Shown piece after piece: positions 22,401 to 33,300 of a stretch of 64,000 nucleotides of DNA. The position numbers and the translations under genes were made by a program. The notes beneath the pieces were generated by a model. That model made no database searches. It was not told the DNA's origin and saw only the letters and a program-made list of their open reading frames with translations. This DNA comes from Cryptomeria japonica. Its lineage: Eukaryota; Streptophyta; Pinopsida; Cupressales; Cupressaceae. Each line of letters opens with the position of its first letter. Position 1 is the stretch's first letter. The DNA lies in NCBI RefSeq assembly GCF_030272615.1, contig NW_026729329.1, positions 1 through 64,000 of the forward strand, read 5' to 3'.

Positions 22401-25400
22401 CTCCCATCAATTTTGCCTCCGACAAATAATAGACTATAGATCTTCACCTAATTATTTTGTACCTATTTTTGTAGCTTCGCCACCTATTCTTGCATGTAAA
22501 AAAAAGAGAGGAAATTGATGGAGAGAAAGGGGTTTGCCTAAGTCAAACCCCAATTTTAGAATTAACTTTGAAATATAATTGAAATGAACTTGAAAGAAAA
22601 ACATGTTGTTAGATAGCAGAGGCTAGATTTGAAAATGGAAGTGTATTATACCTTGTTGATGTAAATTCTTCTTTGAAGATGACCATGAATGTTGATGCAA
22701 TAGAATGACTCCACACAAAAGACCTAAAAGAACATCACAAAAGATATGATTACATGAAGGTTGTTGAAGCTTGCCACAATGGAGAATATAGTGGGATGAA
22801 ATGCCTTGAATGCTTGAATGCCTTATCTTTCATATATTCACGCTACCCAAAATGAGGGAGGATACCTTGCTTATATACCTCTCCCATGCATTTCAAGGTA
22901 ATATGAAATTGAGTTGTGATGAATGGGACCAGAGGAGAAAGGTCATACATACCAATATAGGGCCTAGTTGAGCAAGAAATTGCATAGGGATGCAATTTAT
23001 GATGCCACAGAGACGCAAAAATTTTTGGCTCGGAAGGAGAATGCAAATGTGCCATTGGTGGTTAGGAGATTGTGATGAATATAGATGCACCATGTGGCCT
23101 AATTCAGAAGCAAGCGCTAAAAATAGAAAAGGAGATTCCATGATGAGGAGGCAACAGACCAAAAGGATAACCTTGAACCAACCAACCACTAAGGCTCACA
23201 AACTCAACCAAAATCCCTCATTCCAAAGATCCTTACACAACGCCAAGTCAAGAATTGGTTCAATGACACTAAGAAACACCTTGGAAGACCCAAAGGCTCT
23301 ACTATGTCCACTTACAAACAACTAACACTCTCAAGTCTTGTGTGACTACACACACTCCTGCATACATAAGTGGGCTACTGCTAGGCTTTAGGGGTTTGAA
23401 AGACCCACTTGACCAATCCCATACAACAACCATTTGAGGGGTGTTCTCACATCACCTTAACACAAATGAAACTGGATTTCATGGTTTAGACCCACCAAAA
23501 CACCAAATTTTGTCTCACTTGCCCACAAACAGAACCGGTTGCAATTAGGCCTCCATTTGAAGGAATCGGGTGATAACTTTTGACACCCTAAGGTTCTAGG
23601 AAAATAAATTATATTTTCAGATACCCTTTTGGGTTTTCTCAACAATATCTCAATTTTTGGTACCAGATCAACTTGCAGATTTCCCAATCGATACTGTACT
23701 AATAGACCTAATAGGATTATTAGACCTATTTGACATAACACCTTCCACAAATTGGTTTGGTTCTCCTAATGGGTGATCATCACTGACCATGAAATGTCAT
23801 ATAAACCTCAAAAGTACTCTTTTACCACATTCAAACCCCTTTCCAATGCTCTACCACTCAATTCTAATGCACTGCACTCATCAAATCGGTTTGTCACATA
23901 GGGATGTAAGGCCTAGGGTTAGTTCTCTATTCTCTTCACCCTATTTTTTTTTCCTTAATTGCTTTTGGAACTAACATATGATATAGTGGCCTATCATCTC
24001 CTATAATGACAAAGTGTTCAGTTAAGGATTGATAGGCCAAAACCCACTATTGTAGTCAAACCCTAGGGGTTTAAGAGTTTTAGGCTACCTGGTAGGGATT
24101 TGCTTGTTGAATGGGGCAGTGATCACTTCAAGACTTCACACTGAATGCAAAACAAAGGTAAAAAAATCTAGTTGTAGGATCTATGTCATGAACATTCTTA
24201 CCAATCCACCTTCAGTATGCAATCAATAGAAATTAGACGGTTTTTCGAGTTTCCAACAGTTCTTGATGCTTCAATTCCTTTCCAAATCAACCCAACTTAC
24301 ATCCTTTAGTGTTTGAGGACTTTAAAGGTGTTTCCCAAAAGACCACAACCTCCTCCAACTATTTTTCAAACTAAAACTAACCGTTGGAGAATCACGACTT
24401 ACAAAAGATGCAAAATTGTCATGACAACAAATTGACAAAATGACAACTTTTGCATAATTTATCCAACCTAGACTCTTGACTATCATAGTCCTCAAAAATG
24501 ATTACATTTGGTTCTAAAACATCAAAAATGACTCAAATAGACTTGGGGTCACTTGATCCCTCAATTTAGACCATTGTGACCCTTATTGACTCAATTTGCT
24601 CTACAGGACCCTAGATGACAATTTGACCCAAACATGGACAAACTTGTCACACTCATAGGCCATTTAATTATGAAAAGAACCCATAGGGTCTTATTAAATT
24701 CCTTCTAGGCTAATAGAAAATCATCTTGTTCTTGGTTCATATCTTCATAGGTAGGTGCTCCTGCACCATTCCATGACCATATCATTTTGATGAAAATCAT
24801 GGGAAATCCAAGTGACACTCATGTTATGTGCTTTGGGAAATATAATGATATGGAAGTCTCTCATGTGGAGGCAATTACAATGACTACAGTGATAAGGTCA
24901 AGACACAATAGATATGCAAGCATTGATTTGGTTGTTAAAATCTTTTCCAATCTAAAGAAGCAGTTCTATTTGAGCCTGCAGGCACTCTATAATAAGGGTT
25001 GAGCACTTTCAATATTTTTTTAGAGATGAGAGTATTTTGATAGAAGCTTAGTAGCTTGCAACCTGTGCTTAGGCCTTAGCTAATTTTTCCTCATATAAAG
25101 CATTCAGATTGTGTCATATTTTTCCTTTTTCTTGGTCTTTTTCTACATAAATGCTCCATGTCATTTAGGTATGAACATAGTTATTATATGCTTAATCTAT
25201 CTTTTCTGACTACTAGCTAATATTTAAATTGTGGACCATTTAAGGATATTTTACTCTTTCATTTTCCTTAGATTAGGAGGTTAGACTATGCTCTTGGTGA
25301 ATGGAATCTATGAATGGTTAATTATTGGAAAATCCCTAAGGATCTATACATTTTCACTGAGCCTTGACAGGTGCTTCCAATGGTGAGGATTTGAATGCTA

Positions 25401-26029
25401 TAGCCTATGTCTGTGTAACTTTATGTATTTTTTCTCCTCCCAACAATGAAGAGTTTGTGGTGTGTTGTGCTCAATAAAAGAAAATGGTAGCTCCTTGTAA
25501 TATCATGAAGGAAAGTTTAAAGTGTTATTAAATCTTTGCATAGACACACTGACTTAGTTTAGATGATTTAATGATTATTCCCATTTCCTTTTTCATCTTA
25601 TTTGAAATTTGAAGATTCATCTTCTAAAATCCTAGAGGTTGTTTCACAAGTCACGTCGGGTCCCACACTGAAATTTTTGGACAACCCCCATAGTAAATAA
25701 AATCTTTGGAGGTCAATAGTCCTTTTCCAAATGGCTATCTCATATTTTGATTCAAGATGACCCCTAAATGTATACTAGCCTGTTATTGGTTTTGGAATTT
25801 ATTAAACAAATCTAATGTGTAGTTTTTTTTCCCATTAATTCCCCTTTGAGATTGGCCACCATGTGACCTATTGAAATACCTATCTAGTATTCCTCTTAAC
25901 AACAAAGTGATTTTTAATATAATCTCACCATAATGCAACATATACACTTTCAAATTTTTGAAAATGTACTTCACTCGCTTGGGGTTATCAATTCACTCAC
26001 AATTAATTTGATTTTCTAGCTCAATTATT
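16427..26029. other. Long AT-rich region with no recognisable gene
   Basis: About 9.6 kb in which I find no domain, splice-consistent exon set or LTR pair. Open stretches of 60-110 codons occur on both strands (for example 20018-20233, 22990-23325, 23457-23750, 24787-25002). None resembles a known family, and they overlap antisense frames of similar length. A degenerate two-copy repeat is seen at 17865-18260. Old, unrecognisable transposon remnants are likely. Confidence 0.6.
17865..18260. repeat. Degenerate direct duplication, about 220 bp period
   Basis: Two copies share gtagaaaaaacgattg, agagaaattgt.ttttat, aataaatgaa.aga, agaagaat and ctttcattttctatg..tta in the same order (about 17880-18060 and 18105-18260). 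They are diverged by substitutions and small indels. Confidence 0.65.
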
Positions 26030-26043
26030 AAGTCTAACGATTC
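26030..26043. repeat. LINE target-site duplication, left
   Basis: aagtctaacgattc matches aagtctaacaattc at 32275-32288 with one mismatch. It directly precedes the LINE 5' end. Confidence 0.75.
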
Positions 26044-26559
26044 TTGAAGCTTATTAATGAAATAAGTTTATTATTGAAATGGTTTTGTGATGGCGAGGCT
26101 CTCCGTCGGGAGTTTGGGCTATTGCACCCATGCCCTAGCTATTTTTTTGTCTATAGGGTGTGTGGAGGGTTTCTTTGGGGCATTTGCAGGGTGTGGATGG
26201 GGGTGCACAAGGGTTGAGGTCCTTTTCTCTTGTTCCTGGGCATTGCTTTTGGTCTATGCCATTTTTTTTCCTATTTGTATGGGTTTGTTTGGGAGGCATG
26301 GTGTCTAGCCGTTGCAAATTTTGGTGGGAATTTTGCAGCCATGTGGATCTTGGGTTGTGGTTTCCTCCTAGAGTGGTGTCTTCAACAGGGGATTTTTGTT
26401 TTTGTCACATTCTCTCTCATTTTTTTGTTTTGGCCTTGCATGGCTATGTAGGGAGGCTTGTCTGGAAGGATGAACATGCATTAAAAGGATGCAATGATTA
26501 TAATTGGATCCTTACCAATCATGCATGAGAATCCATTTTTTGGTGCTAGTGGTTATGGT

Positions 26560-27860
26560 ATGGAAGAATTTCCTTCCTAAATCATAGGTTTTAGGCCTTC
26601 AAAGGTGAATGATTGCCTTGCAAAGAGTGACAATAAACTTGTTCTAGTGATTAAGCCTAACTTTGTTGTGGAGGATATTGAGTATCTATCTAATCATGTT
26701 TTTATATGTAAGTTTATGGGGATTCGAGTGTCCCTTCCTTTCTTGGAATCATGGGCTCATCACACATGGAACCCAGAAGGGGAGTTTGAGGTGATGTTGG
26801 TGGCTAATAGCTACTTTATGGTGGCTTTCTCATGCACGTCAAACAAAAATAAGGCCTCGAGGGGGGCCTTATTTTTATAATCAGGTTGGTTTATTCATTA
26901 AGTCATGGCATATTAGATTCAATCCTTTTGAAGAGCTTTTGTTGTGAGTTCTTATATGGGTGAGGCTTCCTTGGTTCCCTTTGGAATTTTGGAGAAAGGA
27001 TATCTTCAATTTGGTTGCAACTCAACTTGGTAAGCCAGTGGGTCCTTCAAGACAAACTATGGAGAAAAAGGTAATCACTTATTCCTGTGCTTGTGTAGAA
27101 ATCAATTTGAGTAAGAATGTATCTGATTCCATGGAAATTTAGCTAGATTCAATAGCTGGATTATGAAACTTTACCATTTTGATGTTGAATCTACCATGAA
27201 TATGGACATCTACAATAGATGTGTCCTAAGTCTAAGCTCGCAAGGGCTTCTAGAAATGGATTGGTTATTTCATCTCCTAAGAAGGATAAAGTAAAGGCTC
27301 CTATGATGGAATACAAGGAGGGATTCATTCTAGTTAAAACCCATAAATAAGGAAGAGGTCAAAAGAGAACCCTACATCATAGGTAATCTAATGAACTATT
27401 CAATAGGTTTGATGTTCAGGATGATCTAGATCAATTTGATGGGGCTATTGCAAATATGCATAGTGGCTAGTAGATTTTGGATACAAGTATTCCTAATGAG
27501 GAATAGGATATTGATACTCAGGGGGATCCACGGGCAGAAGGCTTAAGTGTGCAAATGGATATTGATATGCCTATTGGAGTAACATGTGAATTGGAGACAA
27601 GTGGAGGTATTAAAATCAAAGAGGGTCATACCCTCATTTGTTTTGGATCCAAGGTGGAAAATTCTCTACAAGAGGATAGTAAAACTAAGGCTACCCCACA
27701 TGTGTTAGGAATTCAGCAAAAAGTTTTAAAAAGGGGGGCTCCTGATAGGGCTTTGAAGCTAGGGAGGAAGAAGGATCAAGAGAAGGTGAAGATAGTTGGT
27801 GAGACATTGGTGGAGTCTAGTTCCATAAAGACCCTCAACTCACATTTCTCTCCATCCTAG
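26560..27860 (+). pseudogene. LINE ORF1 (RNA-binding, DUF4283-like)
   Basis: Pieces 26605-26880, 26960-27142 and 27549-27860 make up a broken ORF1. The first contains HVFICKFMGIRVSLPFLESW and the second VRLPWFPLEFWRKDIF, followed by a GKPVGPSRQT phrase. This is the pattern of plant LINE ORF1 proteins (DUF4283 then a zinc-knuckle region). It would coat the LINE RNA. The third piece is hydrophilic and less certain. Confidence 0.72.
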
Positions 27861-28600
27861 AATTTATTGTTCTCTCATGGAATGTAAGGGGGTTGAACAG
27901 CATCCCCAGAAAAAAGGCTATTCATGAATTGATTGGTTCTTACTCTCTTGATGTGGTCTTTATTTAGGAAACAAAGTTATCTATTGCTAGTATGATCAAC
28001 AAGGCACCTAAGATTTGGGATAGTGGTCATTGTCAATGCATTAGGGCTCAGGGCAGTTTTGGGAGTATGACCCTCGTATGGGACCCATGTAAGCTCATCC
28101 CACTTTAGTGGATATCTAGTAGGTCTTTTATTTATCTGGTGGCCATGAGCTACAAATATGACGAGAAACTCCTTTTAACTACTGTTTATGCTCCATCTGA
28201 TTTTATGGGAAAATCCTTTCTTTGGGTCACATATAAGATTTGTTCGCTCTCTTGCCCCCATTTTTCTCTAGATCTTAGCAGGAGATTTTAATGTAGTTTT
28301 AAGTTTGGAGGAGAAGAGTGGAGGAAATCCTAGGCTTGACCCTTCTGTGGGGTTTTTGAGTAATATTTAATTTCTAAAGGTAGTGGATGTTAAACCCACC
28401 AATGGAATATTTACCTAGAATAATAGAAGATGTGGAATGGAGGCTATAGCTGAGAGACTAGACAAGTTCCTAGTTTCCTAGTTTTGGTTGGAGGATAGCT
28501 GGACTACCAATTCAAAGATTTTAGATTGGAGAGGTTCTGACCACTGACCAATTATTTTATCTACTACTACTAAGTTTCAAGTGACTAATAATACCTCTAT
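27861..28600 (+). pseudogene. LINE apurinic-like endonuclease
   Basis: The translation begins IVLSWNVRGLNS, the first conserved motif of the exonuclease-endonuclease-phosphatase fold. It continues with an ETKL motif (the catalytic Glu region, just after a stop), TVYAP (near 28180) and a SDH-type phrase close to 28540 (GSDH). These are the expected landmarks of the nuclease that nicks target DNA. Several in-frame stops are present. Confidence 0.8.
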
Positions 28601-28684
28601 AAGTTTGAACTTATGTGACTGAGAGATGCTTCTCTTCATGATCATATTTTATCTTGGTGGAATGAAGGAAGGCTTGCTTACGAC

Positions 28685-30480
28685 ATGATAATGTTTTCCT
28701 TTGTTAAAAAATTGCGGTACATTAAGTATAAGCTGAAAAGGTGGAATAGGATGTGCTTTGGTCACCTATTTTCAGCTAAAAGGAATGCACAGTCATGTGT
28801 TGATGTCATTACCTACAAAATTAGGGATCAAAGCTTATCTAATGCTTTATTTAGGGAGGAAGTTGTTGCGTTGCAAGATTTGGAAGAATGGGAGCTTTGG
28901 GAAGAGATTTTATGGAAACAAAGGCTTAGGTTGATTGTCTTCAAGAAGGCAACAGGACCACAAAGTTTTTCATAATACAATGAAGGATAGAAGACATGGG
29001 AGTACTATTACTTCTCTCATTTCCTTAGAGGGAAATATTTTATCCTCCCATAGGGAGATTTCCCAAGAAGCCATTGGGTTATTTGGGAATTTGTTTACAG
29101 AGGACTTTACTCCTGCCAATGTGGAAGAAGGGCTTGTGCTTGATTACATTCGTACCTTAGTCACCAATGAAATGAACGAGTCTCTCATCAAGCCTATTTC
29201 ATTACCAAAGATTGCAGCAAGAGTATTTGGAATGAATAAAGGTAAAGCTCCAGGGCCAGATGGTTTTCCAATAAAAAAATTTCAAGAATTTTGGGAGATA
29301 AATAAGATGGATCTCTTTGAGGTTTTTTAGAATTATTTTAGAAACAAATAGATGCTTAAATCCTTGAATGCTACATTTCTTGCACTTATTCTAAAAAGGG
29401 AAGGGGCCAATTCATTTGATTCCTTTAGACCTATAGCTTTGTGAAATGTGACATAAAATAATCACAAAGTTGATTGCTAAAAGACTCAAGCCATGGCTAA
29501 ATAAATTAATCTTTGAGAAGCAAGGAGGTGTTTTTGTTGGAAGACAAATCTTGGATGGGATTATTATAGATACAAAATTTGTGCATTCTATGGTTGTTTC
29601 TAAGGAGAAGGCAATGTTCATAAAATTGGACATGGCTAAAGCATATGACAGAGTTAAGTGGAGCTTTTTCCATAAAGTGCTTATCACCTTTGGTTTTGGA
29701 AGTGAGCAGATCAACTAGGTTATGAGTTGTATTACCTCATCTTCTTTTGTGGTCCTTATTATTAATGAGCCCATAGATTTATTTGGTGCTTCTAGAGGCC
29801 TTTTGCAAGGTGGTCCCCTCTCCCCTTATTTATTTATTTTAATGGCTAAAGGATTAGGGGATTTATCAAGACTTGGGTTAGGCAATGATTGATCCAGGGT
29901 CGGAAGTGGGGGCATGATCTTCCTGCTTCTCATCTTCAATTTGTCGATGACACTGCCTTGATGGGTGTTGCAAGAATCAATGAGGTAACTAATTTTAGAA
30001 AAGCCCTGGATATCTATTTGATGGCTTCAGGATAAAATATTAATGAAGGGAAGTGTCATATCTGTTTCTTTAATACACCTTCTCTCATCCAAGCCAAGAT
30101 TGTGAGGCTTTTAAGATTTCAAATTGGAGTTCTTTCTTTTATCTACCTTGGAATTCCTCTTTCAGCTCATAAATTGCCTAGGGGGTTTTGATAGGAAATT
30201 TTTGATAAGCTACAAAGTAAGTTTAGTCATTGGACAAATTGATGGCTCTCATCTACTAGAAGAATGACTCTCTTAAAGTTAGTGGTACAGACACTCCCTA
30301 ATTATAAGTGTTTGTATAAACTACCCCTACAAGCTTCTTTAGGGACTTTGAATTTCTTTCCAAGTAGTTCTTATGGATAGGAAATTTATTTTCCTCTAAG
30401 TGGAGTATGATCAAATAAGACTCTATTTGTAGGTCTAAGTAGGATGGTGGTCGTGGTTTATGACAGACAAGCTTAAATGG
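28685..30480 (+). pseudogene. LINE reverse transcriptase
   Basis: Broken reverse transcriptase. Motifs in order: GKAPGPDGFP (about 29250), FRPIAL (29425), then IDTKFVHSM and KLDMAKAYDRV with the first catalytic Asp (29620-29660), GLLQGGPLSPYLF-type sequence (29795-29835) and the catalytic FVDD box at 29940-29951. It is interrupted by at least six stops. The enzyme would prime on the nicked chromosome. Identification is secure from the motif series; coordinates of the ends are approximate. Confidence 0.9.
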
Positions 30481-31029
30481 TAATGCTTTGGCTACTAGGC
30501 TATTCTGGAGATGGTGCATTAATCAAGATGAGGGATGGGCTAAAATTATTAACATTAAATATCTTGGGGGAGTGCAAGGAAAGGATGTTCCTCGTTACAA
30601 TTTGACAGGAAGTGGGTCAATTATTTGGAATACTCTAAAGAGAGGAGCACATTTAGTAAAGAAGGTCTATTTTGGATTTGTAATAGGGGTGTTGAAGGTT
30701 TGTTGTGGATGGATTGTTGGGATGTTTTTCCTCCTATTCTTTGTCAATTCCCTAATTTGTAGCCTCTTTGTAATATTTTTCTTACCGTTGGATAGATTAT
30801 AATTGTAGATTTTAAAGTTTCTCTGAGAGTAGGGTTAGGAGAAGTGGCTAGATGGAAAAAACCACATGAGTGGCCTCTAGGAGGTTTAGCAGAGGATAGG
30901 GAGGCTCTTGCTAGGATTTTAATAGGTAGAATGTGTAAAACTCTTCAAGGAGATGACATCCTTGCTTGGGGTCCTAATCCAAAGGGAAAGTTCTCAGTGG
31001 CCTTTGGTTACCAGGAGCTTGAAAGAACG

Positions 31030-31340
31030 ACTTTTGACAAGGTGGATTTTTCATGGTGAAAGCTAGTTTGGAATAAGATGGCCTGGCCCAAGTGTAACTT
31101 TTTCTTGTGGCTGGTTGTCCAAAATAGGTGTCTTACTTGGGAAAATCTTCGAAAGAGCGGGTTCTAGGGGCCTTCTATCAATGTTTTATAGAATAAAAGT
31201 GAGGATAATAGTTCACACATTTTCTTTCATTGCTGCTTCACTAGGGAAATTTGGCATTGGTGGTGGGAAGTTTGGAGGCACATTCTTGTGTTCATGTTAT
31301 CTCTCTTGTAGATTTTTGGAATAGTCTTGGTAGGCCTCTT
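31030..31340 (+). pseudogene. LINE zf-RVT zinc-binding region
   Basis: After one stop the sequence reads LVWNKMAWPKCNFFLWLVVQ and then SHIFFHC, followed by EIWHWWW. This is the zf-RVT domain found between reverse transcriptase and RNase H in plant LINEs. Stops and a frameshift are present. Confidence 0.75.
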
Positions 31341-31659
31341 AAGAATCATTTTCTTAAGGTTGCTTGGGATATTGGTCTAGGTTTTATCATTTGGCAGGTG
31401 TGGCTAGAAAGAAACCGTAGGATTTTTCAAGATAAAAATAAGATGGTGCAGCAAGTGTGGCTACGAGTTATTAATATGATACAAGAAAATTTGGTGGCTA
31501 AGTGTGACCTTTCTGTGGAGGTTGATCATAGAGACTTGCAAACTGTTCAGAACTTGAACATTTTTGGTATGGACTTTAGAGATGCGTTTTGCAAGAAGCA
31601 ATAGGACAAGTGCAGGCATGGTAAAAAGAAAGTCCGTTGTGATGGTAAGTGGTTTCCCA

Positions 31660-32160
31660 TGCCTTTGGGGACCCTCAAGATTAATATTGATGGGTCCTCT
31701 AGGAGAAATCTTGGGCATGCTGGAGTTAGAGGAATTGGCAGGGATAGTTCTAGAAAGGCAATCTTCTTATTTTCCAAGTATAAGGATTGGTAGACCAATA
31801 ATTACATGGAGGTGTTGGTTGTCTTCTTGGCCCTTGAAAGAGCATGTGCTCTTGGTTGGAGTAGGATTATTTGTGAATTTGATTCTTAAGTGGTGGTGGA
31901 TATGTTGAACCAATAGAGGATGGATGATGTGGATTGGCACTTGGTTATGGTGGGTAGATAGATCCTTTGTTTTTGTGCCTCCTTAGAGTCGATCTCTTTT
32001 TTTTATGTTCCTTGCAAGTGGAATATGCTAGCTAACTATCTAGCTAAGTGGGCTTCTGAACGATTGGAGGGTTGGAATGTTGGAGATTAGGGTCAGTTGC
32101 CCCTATATTATGTTCATAATCTTGAGATGATGGTTAGGGAAGATATGGTTGATTAGTTAT
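31660..32160 (+). pseudogene. LINE RNase H domain
   Basis: Reads LKINIDGSSRRNLGHAG (the catalytic DGS motif), then MEVLVVFLALERACALGWSR and an EFDS motif, then a WNMLANYLAKWA stretch with the expected Ala-Asn/Asp-Leu-Ala-Lys end. This is the plant LINE RNase H (RVT_3) domain. The frame changes and stops occur after EFDS and near 32090. Confidence 0.83.
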
Positions 32161-32274
32161 GGCCCTTTTGGGGGCTCTTTTGTTGGTGCTTCTGGTGCGG
32201 GTTATCTTTTGGAATTGTTGTTCCTAGGATTTATATTGTTATCTCCGATTGAATAAATTTTTACATTTAGAAAA

Positions 32275-32288
32275 AAGTCTAACAATTC
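32275..32288. repeat. LINE target-site duplication, right
   Basis: aagtctaacaattc follows the A-rich 3' end of the LINE; it is the partner of 26030-26043. Confidence 0.75.
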
Positions 32289-33100
32289 CTATAATTAAGC
32301 TTCTTGAATAGCCAGTAAAATTAAACCTTAATTTGTTACTATCTCTCACTAGAGATCACACAAACTAATATTTTGTAACAAATTTATCATTAAAGTTTTC
32401 ATCTGCATTCCCTTGTGTAACTTCAAATATATCCTATCTAAAAAAACTCATCATCTATGTATGGTATATGTGTCATCAAAATCAACAAGGTTCAGAAGTG
32501 TGACCCTCTAGAAGGTCTTGTTTCTACTCCATCTTTTTGATTTGTTAACCATTTCTCCTTCTATGCCATATATAACATAAAATTACAATTATGGAGATCA
32601 CAAAAATAGTATTAGTAGGAATGAAGATGCATGCTCTAAGACTAGCTAGTGTAGCACTATAAGTGGGTCAAAATCAATAACTAGAAATAATTACATAAAC
32701 TCACAACAAAAGAAAAATGAAGATGAAAATGGAGAATTAGAAGCGTGATACTTTTATTCAATTATAGCTCAAATTTATATGCATATGTGCCCTTTAAAAA
32801 AAAAGGAGCCCATCCACATAAAATACCTTACCTAATAAAATAGTCTCTACTTTACAATCTACCCAAGATATTCACAGATTTTGAATCAAAATTCCTCTAA
32901 AGTGTAAATACATTCTCCTTGGAATCATGTGTAATTATGGTTACCGTCACGACTCTTGATATTCACTAATGAGTTAAGAACTAACAAATGACTTTTCCAT
33001 TAGAGAATTTAGATCATATGTAAATATCACTTCAAGAAGAGATTAAATTATAGTTGATAACTAGGATGAAACATGTTGTTATAGAATTTTAATAATGTTG
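32289..33100. other. Non-coding spacer
   Basis: About 810 bp of AT-rich sequence between the LINE and the inverted-end unit. I see no open frame, repeat or element boundary in it. Confidence 0.6.
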
Positions 33101-33103
33101 TGT

Positions 33104-33133
33104 TGGGTGAATATTTTGTCACCAGCGTACTAT
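33104..33133. repeat. Left inverted terminus
   Basis: TTGGGTGAATATTTTGTCAC followed by CAGCGTACTA. It pairs with 36759-36788 with one mismatch. Confidence 0.85.
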
Positions 33134-33300
33134 CAAAAATCAAGGTAATCATTACAGGAGAGTTAATGACGCCTTCTTTGCTGTATGGAAGTGCATTTTT
33201 TATAAAGGCCTACAGAAGAGAAGAATATCAAAGGCCACTTACAGTAGGGCGTCTCATTTTGGGTGTGTATTTCTACAGTTTCCCACATTCACCTATATCT

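Larger units (their letters stand above)
26044..32274 (+). mobile_element. Non-LTR retrotransposon (plant LINE), nearly full length
   Basis: About 6.2 kb flanked by a 14 bp target-site duplication, with a short A-rich 3' end (tttagaaaaa, about 32265-32274). The domain order on the plus strand is ORF1, endonuclease, reverse transcriptase, zinc-finger region, RNase H, which is the L1-type plan of plant LINEs with RNase H. Every domain carries stops and frameshifts, so the copy is old and inactive. The 5' part (26090-26560) is GC/T-rich compared with its surroundings. Confidence 0.9.

Noticed and set aside
24787-25002. 71-codon open frame in the gene-poor region
   Set aside because: No domain, no neighbouring exon-like signals, and length expected by chance.
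26087-26528. Cys/Trp/Phe-rich overlapping open frames at the LINE 5' end
   Set aside because: Three frames are open at once because of G/T-rich composition; no ORF1 motif appears before about 26600.
26030-32310. Inverted similarity around the LINE ends (gaagcttatta left, ttaagcttc right) as a TIR
   Set aside because: Short, centred on a palindromic aagctt, and the LINE domains with a direct target duplication explain the element better.
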